Assembly (NCBI GenBank): GCA_013416405.1
Contig: JACCET010000006.1
Span: 186,001 to 250,000, forward strand
Origin: Alcaligenaceae bacterium
GTDB lineage: Bacteria > Pseudomonadota > Gammaproteobacteria > Burkholderiales > Burkholderiaceae_B
Length of the DNA stretch: 64,000 nucleotides
Reading direction: 5' to 3'
Below are positions 49,175 through 58,712 of the stretch, one piece after another (position 1 is the first letter of the stretch; each line of letters opens with the position of its first letter). The notes under the pieces are model-generated. The model had not been told where the DNA came from and searched no databases. It saw only the letters and a program-made list of their open reading frames with translations. A program made the translations under genes and the position numbers.

Positions 49175-50499
49175 TGCAACGCGCTTTATCGCTCAATAGC
49201 TCGCCCGATATCGGCGTGCCTCTACGGCTGCTGCTCAGCGCCCCGGTATTTGTCCTGCTTGCCGCCTTACTGCTGCTCTGGGAGGGCCCCACGGCCATGG
49301 TTTCGCGTTGGACGGCACCCACCCTGGCCCTTACTCACCTGCTTACCCTGGGCGCTCTGGCCAGCGCGATGGCGGGCGCCATGATGCAGATACTGCCGGT
49401 TGCCACGGGCATCAATGTCTACGCACCCCGCACTACTTCCACCGCTGTGCACAGCCTGCTCAGTTCGGGCACGCTGGTGCTGGCTGCAGGTTTTCTGTCG
49501 GGCCAGGCCTGGCTGTTTCCGTTGGCAGGCGGATTGCTGGGCGGCGCCCTACTATGGCTCGCCGTGGCCTGCGCTGGCGGCTTGTGGCACTACCGCAAAC
49601 AATCCACCAAGGGGTCGATCGAAATTCTGGCCGCCACCCGGTTCGCCATCATGGCCCTGACCGTCACCGCAACGATAGGCATCATTCTGGCGGCAGGCTG
49701 GGCAGGCTGGCTACCGCTGTCCAGACTCCTGACCGACATGCATGCCGCATGGGGGCTGCTGGGATGGGTCGGCCTGCTGATCATAGGCATGGCCTATCAG
49801 GTAATACCCATTTTCCAGGTCACCGAGCTCTATCCCAAGACCGTCACCCGCTGGCTGGCGCCCACCCTCTTCGTGTTGCTGGTGGCCTTCACGGTCAATC
49901 GCTACCTAACCAGCTCAATACAATGGGAAATAGGCCGGGCCATTGCCCTGCTGCTGTTGGGCGGCTTTCTGGTGTTTGCCGCCATCACTTTTCAATTGCT
50001 CTGGACACGCAAGCGCCCCGAAGCCGACACCACCACCCTTTTCTGGCGTACGGCCATGGTCAGCCTTGCGGGCTGCGCACCGGTCTGGCTACTGCAAATT
50101 TCCGGCGCGGGCGACTTTACAGTAACGCTGGGCGTGCTGTTTATTGTGGGATTTGCCTGGTCTGCCATCAATGGCATGCTGTATAAAATCATTCCTTTCC
50201 TGCTGTGGTATCACCTGCAGAAAGACCTGACCATTGCACTCAGGGTGGTACCTAAGGTCAAGGAAATCATCCCCGACGCTATCGCCATCCGGCAATTCTG
50301 GCCGCATCTGGTGGCCTTGCTATTGCTGGTCGCAGCCAGCTTCAAGCCCATGCCCTTTACCCATGCATCTGCCCTGGCGCTGGCCGTATCGGCCCTATGG
50401 CTGCTGTGGAATATTGCTTATGCGCTCAGGCTATTCAAACTGGCCAAGCGCGAAATAGCTCAGGCACTGGCCACGACCACGCCACCCTGGCAACGTTAG
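49174..50499 (+). CDS. polytopic membrane protein, distantly NnrS/haem-copper oxidase-like
   Basis: A 441-residue protein with about 12 hydrophobic helices. Conserved-looking histidines lie in membrane segments: LALTHLLTLGALASAMAG, LLTDMHAAWGLLGWVG and KIIPFLLWYHLQ, with QILPVATG and YQVIPIFQVTELYP between them. The spacing recalls the haem-binding cores of NnrS and of subunit I of haem-copper oxidases, but I cannot assign it to either. It is coupled to a DUF2249 gene and lies opposite a DNR-type regulator, so a role in nitric oxide or low-oxygen metabolism is reasonable. The catalytic Tyr and CuB His set cannot be confirmed. Confidence 0.75.
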   Translation: MQRALSLNSSPDIGVPLRLLLSAPVFVLLAALLLLWEGPTAMVSRWTAPTLALTHLLTLGALASAMAGAMMQILPVATGINVYAPRTTSTAVHSLLSSGTLVLAAGFLSGQAWLFPLAGGLLGGALLWLAVACAGGLWHYRKQSTKGSIEILAATRFAIMALTVTATIGIILAAGWAGWLPLSRLLTDMHAAWGLLGWVGLLIIGMAYQVIPIFQVTELYPKTVTRWLAPTLFVLLVAFTVNRYLTSSIQWEIGRAIALLLLGGFLVFAAITFQLLWTRKRPEADTTTLFWRTAMVSLAGCAPVWLLQISGAGDFTVTLGVLFIVGFAWSAINGMLYKIIPFLLWYHLQKDLTIALRVVPKVKEIIPDAIAIRQFWPHLVALLLLVAASFKPMPFTHASALALAVSALWLLWNIAYALRLFKLAKREIAQALATTTPPWQR

Positions 50500-50549
50500 C
50501 GGACTACTGCCCCGCACAGGGGCGGCGCAGCATTGCTGACCGACTGGCC

Positions 50550-51233
50550 TTAGCCCTGATAGGCGCTGAGCTTATCGGCGTCCACAATCGTGATTTCTCG
50601 ACCCTTGACCTTGATAAAGCCGTTGGAGCCCAAGTCGTGCAATATACGTGAAAAATGCTCGGGCGTAAGGTTCAGTCGGGACGCAATGACAGTCTTGCTG
50701 GTTTCCAGCCGGAACTGGCGGCCGTCTTGGTGTGTACCGCCGTCTTTGAGCAAATAGCCAATGACGCGCTGCGTTCCCGATCTTAAAGAATAGGCCTCGA
50801 CATCGCCCATCAGGCTGTGCAAACGCTGGCTCAGCCCACCCAGCATCTTGCGCGCAAAACCGGGCTTGCTGTCGATCTCGGCAAACAACACCGATTTGGA
50901 CACGTGCAACAACATGGTGTCGGCCAGCGCCTGGGCCGACACAATATAAGCTTTGTCCAGAAACATAAGCGCTTCGCCAAAGCAGTCGCCAGGCCCTATC
51001 AACCTGACGACTTTTTCGCCGCCCATGGGCGACACGAACATCAGCTTGATTTGCCCATACACCACGGTATGGAAACCCACGCAAGGATCGCCGCGGTGAA
51101 AGAGCATTTCTCCGCGTACTACCTGCACCTCGGTGGTGCCGGCAGCAAGGGTGTCGAGCTCTTGCGCAGACAGATCATTGAATAAGGGCAGTTTCGCCAG
51201 AAAATCCTGCACGCGTGTTTTGTTTGTTGCCAT
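50550..51233 (-). CDS. Crp/Fnr family regulator, DNR-like
   Basis: A 227-residue regulator. The cyclic-nucleotide-binding-like domain (residues 15-130, with GEMLFHRGDPCVGFHTVVYGQIKLMF) is followed by a winged helix in which TPEHFSRILHDLG supplies the E..SR recognition residues for TTGA half-sites. The N-terminal cysteine group of FNR is missing; only one Cys (DPCVG) lies in this domain. So it does not carry an oxygen-sensing 4Fe-4S cluster and is more like DNR/NnrR, which sense NO through haem. Likely targets include hemN, which has a TTGAC-N4-GTCAA box. Confidence 0.9.
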   Translation of the reverse strand: MATNKTRVQDFLAKLPLFNDLSAQELDTLAAGTTEVQVVRGEMLFHRGDPCVGFHTVVYGQIKLMFVSPMGGEKVVRLIGPGDCFGEALMFLDKAYIVSAQALADTMLLHVSKSVLFAEIDSKPGFARKMLGGLSQRLHSLMGDVEAYSLRSGTQRVIGYLLKDGGTHQDGRQFRLETSKTVIASRLNLTPEHFSRILHDLGSNGFIKVKGREITIVDADKLSAYQG

Positions 51234-51286
51234 ATTGCTAGAATCCTGTAACGATATAACTGCTAGTCCTTCAAACCAAGAAGCTT

Positions 51287-51673
51287 GTGATCAAAATTCT
51301 GTTCAATGTCGTCGGGACGCTGGCCCTGTTTCTGGCCATACTGGGCATATTCCTGCCCTTGCTGCCCACCACACCTTTTCTGCTCCTTGCCTCGGCCTGC
51401 TACCTGCGCGGGTCTGAACGGGCGCATCGCTGGCTAATGAATAACCAGGTACTGGGGCCTTACCTGCGCAACATTCAATCAGGACGAGGCATACCCTTGC
51501 GCAGCAAAATCGTTGCGCTGACCCTGATGTGGACATCGCTGGCGTTCTCGGCCTGGTACGTTCCTGTGCCCTGGCTGCGGCTACTACTGCTTATTCCCGG
51601 CATAGGCGTAACCATCTACCTGCTTAGAATGAAGACGCTGACCCCGCAAGAGCTGAAAGACACGCCAGGCTGA
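51287..51673 (+). CDS. DUF454 (YbaN) family membrane protein
   Basis: A 128-residue inner-membrane protein with three to four helices, starting at GTG. GTLALFLAILGIFLPLLPTTPFLLLASACYLRGSERAHRWLMNN is the DUF454/YbaN signature. The function is unknown; relatives occur beside haem, iron or redox genes. It is divergent from the DNR-like gene and its stop lies one base from the convergent hemN end. Confidence 0.9.
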   Translation: MIKILFNVVGTLALFLAILGIFLPLLPTTPFLLLASACYLRGSERAHRWLMNNQVLGPYLRNIQSGRGIPLRSKIVALTLMWTSLAFSAWYVPVPWLRLLLLIPGIGVTIYLLRMKTLTPQELKDTPG

Positions 51674-51674
51674 C

Positions 51675-53096
51675 CTAGATCAATTTGGAATACGTCGATA
51701 CGGTCGGCCGCCCCAAAAACTTGTCGAACACCATCCCTATGGCTCGCACAAACAGACGACCCTTGGGCGTAATACACAAGCCGTTTTCATCGCGCACCAG
51801 CATGCCGGCCTCTTCAAACTGGGCAAGCCGCTTGAGTTCGGCATCAAAATAGCTGGAAAAATCAATACCGTGCTCTTGCCGTATGGCCTGAAAATCCAGT
51901 GGCATGCTGCACATGAGGGTCATGATGATCTGGCGACGCAATACATCGTCATCGGTCAACTTGTAGCCACGCTCTATGGGCAAGCGGCCTTCGTCGAGAT
52001 ACTGGTAATAGGCCTTGAGCGACCGGACCGAAGCGCTGTATGAGCGGCCCACTTTGCCTATGGCCGATACCCCGAAGCCGACCATATCGTATTCCGCCCG
52101 TGTCGTGTAGCCCTGAAAATTGCGGTGCAGGCTTTTATCGAGCCGCGCCTTGTTCAGTTCATCGTCGGGTTTCGCGAAGTGATCCAGGCCTATATACACA
52201 TAACCCGCCTCGAGCAGCCGTCGCATGGACATCAGGAAGATCTGCAGGCGCTCTTCGGCGGAGGGCAGGTCGGCGGCCTTGATCAGGCGCTGTGCCTTGA
52301 AGCGTGACGGCAAGTGGGCGTAGTTGTACAGGGCAATACGGTCGGGCGACAGACGCAGGACTTTATCGAGCGTATGGTCGAAACTGGCCAGCGTCTGTTT
52401 GGGCAGGCCGTAAATCAGGTCGATGTTCACAGACTCGAAGCCGGCCTGGCGGCTGGCGTTCAATGCTGCTTCCACCATGGCCAGTGGTTGAATGCGATTG
52501 ACGGCGGCTTGCACATCAGGATCGAAATCCTGCACCCCAAAGCTGGTACGGTTGAAACCCAGTCCGGACAGCATGTTCAGGGTTTTGTCGTTGACCGTGC
52601 GCGGGTCGATCTCGACACCTAATTCTGCATCGGGCGTAAATTCGAAGTGCCGCCGCAATGTATCCATCAGATGCGTAAGTTCCGCAGTGTTCAAGAATGT
52701 GGGGGTGCCGCCACCCAGGTGCAATTGCCCCGTCTTGCGATCCGGGCCAAGCTGATCGGCCACAAGCGCTATTTCCTTGTCGAGATAGCGCAGGTATTCG
52801 GCCGAACGCTCATGGTCTTGCGTGATGATTTTGTTGCATGCACAAAAATAGCAAAGTGATTCGCAAAAAGGCAAATGTACATAAACCGACAGCAAGGGAT
52901 TATTGCTGGCGCCCACACGGCTGGACAGATAACCCAGGTAATCATTCTGGTCGAATTCGGCATTGAAGCGATCGGCTGTGGGGTACGAGGTATAGCGTGG
53001 CCCCGAGCTGTCGAAACGCCTGATCAGGGCTTCGGAAATCTCGATATCCGGGAACGAAACGGTGTTGTCACTAACTGCGGCGTTTGGGGCGCTCAT
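51675..53096 (-). CDS. hemN: oxygen-independent coproporphyrinogen III oxidase HemN
   Basis: A 473-residue radical SAM enzyme converting coproporphyrinogen III to protoporphyrinogen IX without O2. The cluster motif is CESLCYFCAC (CxxxCxxC). The N-terminal tyrosine-rich substrate region includes GPRYTSYPTADRF, and LHLGGGTPTFL and RTSFGVQDFDPDVQ follow. Length fits E. coli HemN (457). A palindromic FNR/DNR-like box is centred about 110 bases upstream. It complements nrdD and ubiUVT in the low-oxygen block. Confidence 0.96.
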   Translation of the reverse strand: MSAPNAAVSDNTVSFPDIEISEALIRRFDSSGPRYTSYPTADRFNAEFDQNDYLGYLSSRVGASNNPLLSVYVHLPFCESLCYFCACNKIITQDHERSAEYLRYLDKEIALVADQLGPDRKTGQLHLGGGTPTFLNTAELTHLMDTLRRHFEFTPDAELGVEIDPRTVNDKTLNMLSGLGFNRTSFGVQDFDPDVQAAVNRIQPLAMVEAALNASRQAGFESVNIDLIYGLPKQTLASFDHTLDKVLRLSPDRIALYNYAHLPSRFKAQRLIKAADLPSAEERLQIFLMSMRRLLEAGYVYIGLDHFAKPDDELNKARLDKSLHRNFQGYTTRAEYDMVGFGVSAIGKVGRSYSASVRSLKAYYQYLDEGRLPIERGYKLTDDDVLRRQIIMTLMCSMPLDFQAIRQEHGIDFSSYFDAELKRLAQFEEAGMLVRDENGLCITPKGRLFVRAIGMVFDKFLGRPTVSTYSKLI

Positions 53097-53199
53097 GGCC
53101 GATCTCCGATTGATGCATGCTCAGGGCGCATAGCTTGCACCACCGAAACGGGACTGAAAGCCCCGAATGCTATTGTGCAAGATTATGCAAAAAAGAATT

Positions 53200-53213
53200 T
53201 TGACTTAAGTCAA
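53200..53213 (-). promoter_or_regulatory. FNR/DNR-type palindromic box upstream of hemN
   Basis: TTGACTTAAGTCAA is a perfect 14-bp palindrome with TTGA half-sites at FNR-family spacing (consensus TTGAT-N4-ATCAA). CATAATC at 53187-53181 on the minus strand could be the -10 of the hemN promoter. It also faces the antiporter operon (starts 53316), so control of both is possible. Confidence 0.75.
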
Positions 53214-53315
53214 GTAAAAATACATTGCTTATCCGTAAGAGCTTTCCTAAAGCTGAACGCAACATATCGTATTATTAGGGCTGGCTTCATAGACAAACTC
53301 AATTACCCGCCCCTG

Positions 53316-56252
53316 ATGTCGCTTGTATTAATTCTAGTCCTACCTTTTGCGGGCAGCATTATTGCTGCGCTGCTGCCCGCAAACGCGCGAAAACTGGAGG
53401 CCTGGCTGGCTGGGTTGGTTGCCATCATTTGCAGTGTGTTGGTGTTCAGCCAGCTTCCCGGTATTTTCGACGGACATGTGGTCAAAACGGTCATCCCCTG
53501 GATGCCTAGTCTGGGCGTGGACTTTACCCTGCGGATGGACGGCTATTCATGGCTGTTTTCCATGATCATCGCGTCTATGGGCGCCTTGATCGTACTGTAC
53601 GCTCGCTATTATCTGTCGCCGCAAGACCCGGTTCCGCGCTTCTTCTCCTTCTTCCTGGCCTTCATGGGCTCAATGCTGGGCGTTGTTCTATCGGGTAACC
53701 TGATTCAATTGGTGGTGTTCTGGGAGCTCACCAGCCTGTCGTCTTTCATGCTGATCGCCTACTGGCATCATCGCCTGGACGCGCGACGCGGCGCCCGGAT
53801 GTCGCTCACCATAACTGGTGCGGGCGGCCTTTGCCTGCTGGGCGGCATGCTGATGTTGGGTCACGTGGTAGGCAGCTACGACCTTGACGTCGTGCTGGCC
53901 TCGGGTGACCTTATCCGCACTCATCCCTGGTATACCGCCATCCTGGTGTTGATAGCCCTGGGCGCCCTGACCAAAAGCGCACAGTTTCCCTTCCATGTAT
54001 GGCTGCCCAATGCCATGGCCGCGCCAACGCCGGTATCGGCCTATCTGCACTCGGCCACCATGGTCAAGGCCGGCGTATTCCTGCTGGCCCGCTTCTGGCC
54101 CGTGTTGGCCGGCACTGATGAATGGGCCTACATCATAGGTGGCGCTGGGCTCTGTTCACTGGTTCTGGGCGCTTATGCGGCAACTTTCCAGATGGACATG
54201 AAAGGTGTGCTTGCCTACTCAACCATCAGCCACCTGGGTCTGATTACACTGCTGCTGGGCATGAACAGCAAACTGGCGCTGGTCGCCGCCGTCTTCCATA
54301 TGATCAACCATGCCACCTTCAAAGCATCGCTGTTCATGGCGGCCGGCATCGTCGATCACGAAACCGGCACACGCGACCTGGGGCGGCTGTCGGGGCTATA
54401 CCGCAGCATGCCAATTACCGCCGCCCTTGCCGTGGTGGCATCAGCCTCCATGGCCGGCGTACCGCTGCTTAACGGGTTCCTGTCCAAGGAAATGTTCTTT
54501 GCCGAAACGGTTTTTGCCAGCGGCAACCTTTTCACCCGATACGGCCTACCCTTTGCCGCCGTCGTTGCCAGCGCCTTCAGTGTGGCTTACTCGCTGCGTT
54601 TCGTGGTTCAGGTTTTCTTTGGACCGCCGCCGCGCGACCTGCCGCGCGCACCTCACGAACCGCCGCTACGCATGCTTATCCCCAGCGCCATCCTGGTCTT
54701 GACCTGTCTGGTGGTTGGCATTTTGCCCAGCTTCACCGTCGGGCCCTTTCTGCACAACGCAGCGCAGTCCATACTAGGAGCCACCACACCAGAATACGAT
54801 TTGCGTGTGTGGCACGGTTTCAATCTGCCACTGGCCATGAGTTTCCTCGCGCTGGCAGGCGGCGTTTTCCTGCTCTGGTTATTGCGTCATCTGCACCATG
54901 CACGCCCTGGCAGAGCGCCGCTCATCTATCGTTTCGATGGTCGCCGATCTTTTGAACTGGTGCTCGAATGGCTGGACACAGCCGCCGACGTCATACTCGC
55001 CTGGACCCGGTCACCACGCCTGCAGCCGCAGTTGCTGCTTATCGTCCTGAGCACCTTTTTCGTGGCCATGCTTCCGCTGCTATATGGCGGCTGGATGGTG
55101 CCCGAAATATCCACAAGCATAGATCCGTTCTTCGCCCTGATGTGGGTGGCGGGCGCAGCCTGTGCCATAGGCGCCGCGCGACAAGCCAAGTATCATCGGG
55201 CTGTTTCGTTGCTGCTTTCGGGCGGAGCCGGGTTGGTTACCGCGCTGACATTTGCCTGGCTTTCCGCCCCCGACCTGGCCCTGACCCAACTAGCCGTTGA
55301 GGTCGTCACCATGGTGTTGATATTGCTGGGGCTGCGCTGGCTGCCCCCCCGTGTTGAAGGCGACGACGAACAGCCCATTCTGCAAAACAAACTGAAGGCC
55401 TTCGTACGGCGCTTTCGCGATCTCATCATTGCCATCATCAGTGGCGCAGGGCTATCTGCGATAGCCTATGCCGTATTGACCCGCCCCCATCCACAGGGTA
55501 TCTCGTCCTTCTTTGTCGAACAGTCCATTCCCCTGGGTGGCGGGGCGAACGTGGTCAACGTTATCCTGGTCGACTTCCGCGGTTTCGATACCTTTGGCGA
55601 AATCACCGTACTGGGTATAGTGGCGCTGACCGTCTACGCACTGCTGCGCCGCTTCCGTCCACCACCCGAAACCATGAGTCTGCCCAAGGCGCGCCAGAAG
55701 CCACCTACTCACGGCAGGCTGCTTGACTCGTTCGCCGAACCTGATCCGGCGGCCCTGGTTCCCGACGGCGTCATGAAAGTACCCGCCGTGCTGGTGCGTC
55801 TGCTGCTGCCCATTGCGACGTTGATTTCGCTGTACTTCCTGATACGCGGCCACAATCTGCCCGGTGGTGGCTTTGTCGGCGGTCTTATCATGGCCACGGC
55901 CATTATTTTGCAGTATATGGTGGGTGGGGTCATCTGGGTCGAGGCACGGCCTCGTATACACCCGCAGTACTGGATCGCTCTGGGCTTGCTGTCTGCGGGC
56001 ACCGCCGCCATGTCGGTATGGTGGGCCGCCAAGCCCTTTCTGGCAGCCCTAAGCTGGGATGTTGCGCTTCCGCTGGTCGGTCACGTACACCTGTCAACCG
56101 TATTATTGTTCGACATAGGCGTGTACATGCTGGTGGTGGGCGCTACGGTATTGATGCTTGTGGCACTGGCTCACCAGTCGCTCAGGCTATATCGCAAACC
56201 GGTGACAGGCACCCCAACGCCTGCCGCCAACGTACAAGGAAACACTCCCTGA
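53316..56252 (+). CDS. mrpA: monovalent cation/H+ antiporter subunit A (fused MrpA-MrpB, PhaAB type)
   Basis: The largest subunit of the Mrp/Pha multi-subunit Na+(K+)/H+ antiporter, 978 residues from the ATG at 53316. The frame is open back to 52875 but that part is antisense to hemN. The first ~500 residues resemble the complex I proton-pump subunit NuoL, with VVFWELTSLSSFMLIAYW, FPFHVWLPNAMAAPTPVSAYLHSATMVKAG and ISHLGLITLLLG. The end (about 820-960) is an MrpB domain: GHNLPGGGFVGGLIMATA. The A-B fusion marks the group 2 (Pha) type. It overlaps the next gene by one base. Confidence 0.95.
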   Translation: MSLVLILVLPFAGSIIAALLPANARKLEAWLAGLVAIICSVLVFSQLPGIFDGHVVKTVIPWMPSLGVDFTLRMDGYSWLFSMIIASMGALIVLYARYYLSPQDPVPRFFSFFLAFMGSMLGVVLSGNLIQLVVFWELTSLSSFMLIAYWHHRLDARRGARMSLTITGAGGLCLLGGMLMLGHVVGSYDLDVVLASGDLIRTHPWYTAILVLIALGALTKSAQFPFHVWLPNAMAAPTPVSAYLHSATMVKAGVFLLARFWPVLAGTDEWAYIIGGAGLCSLVLGAYAATFQMDMKGVLAYSTISHLGLITLLLGMNSKLALVAAVFHMINHATFKASLFMAAGIVDHETGTRDLGRLSGLYRSMPITAALAVVASASMAGVPLLNGFLSKEMFFAETVFASGNLFTRYGLPFAAVVASAFSVAYSLRFVVQVFFGPPPRDLPRAPHEPPLRMLIPSAILVLTCLVVGILPSFTVGPFLHNAAQSILGATTPEYDLRVWHGFNLPLAMSFLALAGGVFLLWLLRHLHHARPGRAPLIYRFDGRRSFELVLEWLDTAADVILAWTRSPRLQPQLLLIVLSTFFVAMLPLLYGGWMVPEISTSIDPFFALMWVAGAACAIGAARQAKYHRAVSLLLSGGAGLVTALTFAWLSAPDLALTQLAVEVVTMVLILLGLRWLPPRVEGDDEQPILQNKLKAFVRRFRDLIIAIISGAGLSAIAYAVLTRPHPQGISSFFVEQSIPLGGGANVVNVILVDFRGFDTFGEITVLGIVALTVYALLRRFRPPPETMSLPKARQKPPTHGRLLDSFAEPDPAALVPDGVMKVPAVLVRLLLPIATLISLYFLIRGHNLPGGGFVGGLIMATAIILQYMVGGVIWVEARPRIHPQYWIALGLLSAGTAAMSVWWAAKPFLAALSWDVALPLVGHVHLSTVLLFDIGVYMLVVGATVLMLVALAHQSLRLYRKPVTGTPTPAANVQGNTP

Positions 56253-56596
56253 TGGAAATCGTCCTGTCCATTGCCATAGGCGTGTTAGCCGGGTCAGGCA
56301 TTTGGTTGCTGCTGCGACCGCGTACCTTCCAGGTCATCATGGGCCTGACGCTGATTTCATATGCCGTCAATTTGTTCATATTCTCTATGGGGCGCATAAC
56401 GCTGGGCGCCCCTCCTGTCATTCATACCGACTGGGCCGCCAACGCCAGTCAGTATGCCGACCCCTTGCCGCAGGCACTGGTCCTGACGGCCATCGTGATC
56501 GGCTTTGCCACCACGGCATTATTCCTCGTGGTTTTGCTTGCGTCACGCGGCCTATCGGATACTGACCACGTTGACGGCAGGGAGCGCGTCAAATGA
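56252..56596 (+). CDS. mrpC: cation/H+ antiporter subunit C (NuoK-like)
   Basis: A 114-residue three-helix membrane subunit resembling NuoK. The ATG at 56252 overlaps the mrpA stop by one base; the longer frame to 56018 is antisense or shadow. FQVIMGLTLISYAVNLFIFSMGR and ADPLPQALVLTAIVIGFATTALFLVVL carry the family motif, including the conserved PQALVLTAIVI. It is essential for antiporter assembly. Confidence 0.95.
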   Translation: MEIVLSIAIGVLAGSGIWLLLRPRTFQVIMGLTLISYAVNLFIFSMGRITLGAPPVIHTDWAANASQYADPLPQALVLTAIVIGFATTALFLVVLLASRGLSDTDHVDGRERVK

Positions 56597-58227
56597 GCGG
56601 ATGGTTGCAACATCTACCCATTCTGCCCGTCGCCGTACCGCTCATGGTCGGCGCGCTCATGCTGCTCATCAACGACTCGCACCGGCGTACCCGTCTCACG
56701 CTGGGTTTCCTGTCCATCGCAGCCCAAGCTTACTTTGCCGTCACGCTGTTCTGCCTGACGGCAGGCTACCTGCCCAGTAATTGGCCCGACGGCGTAGGCG
56801 TCTATTTGCTGGGAGACTGGCCCGCACCATTTGGTATCGTCGCCGTGGTCGACCGGCTGTCCACCCTTATGCTGATCCTGACCGCCATATTGGGCGCAGC
56901 TACCTGGGTCTACGCCACCGCCCGCTGGGATCGTGCGGGCTCGCACTTTCACCCGTTGTTCCAGTTCCTGCTCATGGGCCTGAATGGCGCCTTTCTGACG
57001 GGTGACCTATTCAATCTCTTCGTGTTTTTCGAAGTGCTGCTGGCAGCCTCCTACGGGCTGATGCTGCATGGCTCGGGCCGCTCCCGCGTTGCCGCCGGAC
57101 TACACTATATTGCCGTCAACCTGGTCGCCTCGTTCCTGCTGCTGATCGCCATGGCCCTGATCTACGGCGTCACTGGCACGCTCAATATGGCCGACCTGGC
57201 TGTACGCGCCGGACTGCTGGCGGGATCCGAGCGTCTGCTATTTGAAGCAGGCGCAGCCATACTTGGCATCGCTTTCCTGATCAAGGCGGCCGCCTGGCCG
57301 CTGAACTTCTGGTTGCCGGCGGCCTATGCCAATGCCTGCGCGCCCGTGGCAGGCATTTTTGCCATCATGACCAAGGTGGGTATCTATTCCTTGCTGCGTA
57401 TCGGCTCCTTGCTCCTGCCCACCGGAGCACCTGCCGCCTTTGGCGGTGAATGGATGTTTCCCGCCGGCATGGCCACCCTGATTTTTGGCACCATAGGCTT
57501 GCTGGCTGCCCCACAAACAGAACGCCAGGCCGGTTACTGCGTCATCATGTCATCCGGCACCCTGTTTGCCGCACTGGGCATGCCTGGCGTCACCCTGACC
57601 GGCCCCGCCTTGTTTTACCTGATCAGCTCAGTACTCGCCATAGGTGCCCTGTATATGCTGCTGGAGCTGGTCGAGCGTACGCAGTCCTTCGGTGCCGACG
57701 TACTAGCCGTCAGCCTGGAAGCCTTTGACCTGGAAGATCCCGAATCAGCCGACCGTTCCGATGACGTCGTGGGGGTCGCCATACCGGCCGCCATGGCATT
57801 TCTGGGCATGTCTTTCGGATTCTGCGCACTACTGATCATTGGCCTGCCGCCCACGTCTGCCTTTATTGGTAAGTTCGCACTATTGTCGGCCGCGCTGCAA
57901 ACCTCGGCCACCGACACACCGTCTTTTGCGGCCTGGTCGCTGGTGGCCGGCATGCTGATCTCGGGTCTGGTCGGCATGATCGCCCTGAGCCGCACCGGAA
58001 TTCGCCTGTTCTGGAGCTCGGAAGAAACTGTTACACCACGCCTGCGCATAAGCGAAGCCGCACCTGTAGGCTTGCTGATACTGGCTACCGTTGCGCTGGC
58101 TTTCTGGGCCGGTCCCGTCATGCACGAAATGGAGCTGACCGCCAACTATCTGGATCGTCCAGCCTCATACGTTAACGCCGTGCTGTCGCAAAGTCCTGAT
58201 CGCGCCGTCACAGGAGTCGGACAATGA
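56593..58227 (+). CDS. mrpD: cation/H+ antiporter subunit D (NuoM/N-like)
   Basis: A 544-residue proton-channel-like subunit with about 14 helices. It overlaps mrpC by four bases. FNLFVFFEVLLAASYGLMLHG contains the conserved Glu of helix 5, and GIAFLIKAAAWPLNFWLPAAYANACAPVAGIFAIMTKVGIYSLLR contains the key Lys and the discontinuous helix. Together with MrpA it provides the ion path. The length is slightly above average. Confidence 0.95.
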   Translation: MSGWLQHLPILPVAVPLMVGALMLLINDSHRRTRLTLGFLSIAAQAYFAVTLFCLTAGYLPSNWPDGVGVYLLGDWPAPFGIVAVVDRLSTLMLILTAILGAATWVYATARWDRAGSHFHPLFQFLLMGLNGAFLTGDLFNLFVFFEVLLAASYGLMLHGSGRSRVAAGLHYIAVNLVASFLLLIAMALIYGVTGTLNMADLAVRAGLLAGSERLLFEAGAAILGIAFLIKAAAWPLNFWLPAAYANACAPVAGIFAIMTKVGIYSLLRIGSLLLPTGAPAAFGGEWMFPAGMATLIFGTIGLLAAPQTERQAGYCVIMSSGTLFAALGMPGVTLTGPALFYLISSVLAIGALYMLLELVERTQSFGADVLAVSLEAFDLEDPESADRSDDVVGVAIPAAMAFLGMSFGFCALLIIGLPPTSAFIGKFALLSAALQTSATDTPSFAAWSLVAGMLISGLVGMIALSRTGIRLFWSSEETVTPRLRISEAAPVGLLILATVALAFWAGPVMHEMELTANYLDRPASYVNAVLSQSPDRAVTGVGQ

Positions 58228-58712
58228 GACGTTACCTGACTTTGTTGATGCTGCCGATTATTTTGCTGGGCATCTGGTTGCTGCTGAACGATTCTTTTTC
58301 GTCCGGGCAAATTGCTCTGGGAACCATACTTGCCGTCTTACTTGCCTGGGCTGCGTCGAACTTGCGACCCTTGCGGGCGTCTCCCAAGCACCCCTTGATT
58401 GCGCTGCGACTGATTGCCACCGTTGCCATTGATATTACCAAGTCGAACATCGCCGTGGCACGTATTGTGTGGCTGGGCTCAAGGGCCAACGCCACACCGG
58501 GATTCATCAGAATCCCATTGCGTATTCGTGATGCACACGGGTTGGCAGCGCTGGCCTGCATAGTCACCTATACACCCGGTACCGTCTGGTCCGATTACTC
58601 CGAAGAAGAAAGCCTTCTGACCCTGCACGTGCTGGATCTGAAAGATGAATCGGAATGGTTGCACACCATACAGCAGCGCTATGAGCGGCCCCTGATGGAG
58701 ATCTTCGAATGA
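58224..58712 (+). CDS. mrpE: cation/H+ antiporter subunit E
   Basis: A 162-residue membrane subunit with two N-terminal helices and a C-terminal soluble domain. AVARIVWLGSRANATPGFIRIPL, ALACIVTYTPGTVWSDY and LLTLHVLDLKDESEW correspond to the MrpE pattern. It has four-base overlaps with both neighbours. Confidence 0.94.
   Translation: MRRYLTLLMLPIILLGIWLLLNDSFSSGQIALGTILAVLLAWAASNLRPLRASPKHPLIALRLIATVAIDITKSNIAVARIVWLGSRANATPGFIRIPLRIRDAHGLAALACIVTYTPGTVWSDYSEEESLLTLHVLDLKDESEWLHTIQQRYERPLMEIFE

Noticed and set aside
52875-53315. Upstream extension of the antiporter subunit A frame (147 codons)
   Set aside because: It is antisense to the 5' end of hemN and crosses the hemN promoter and FNR-like box; protein similarity begins at the Met at 53316.
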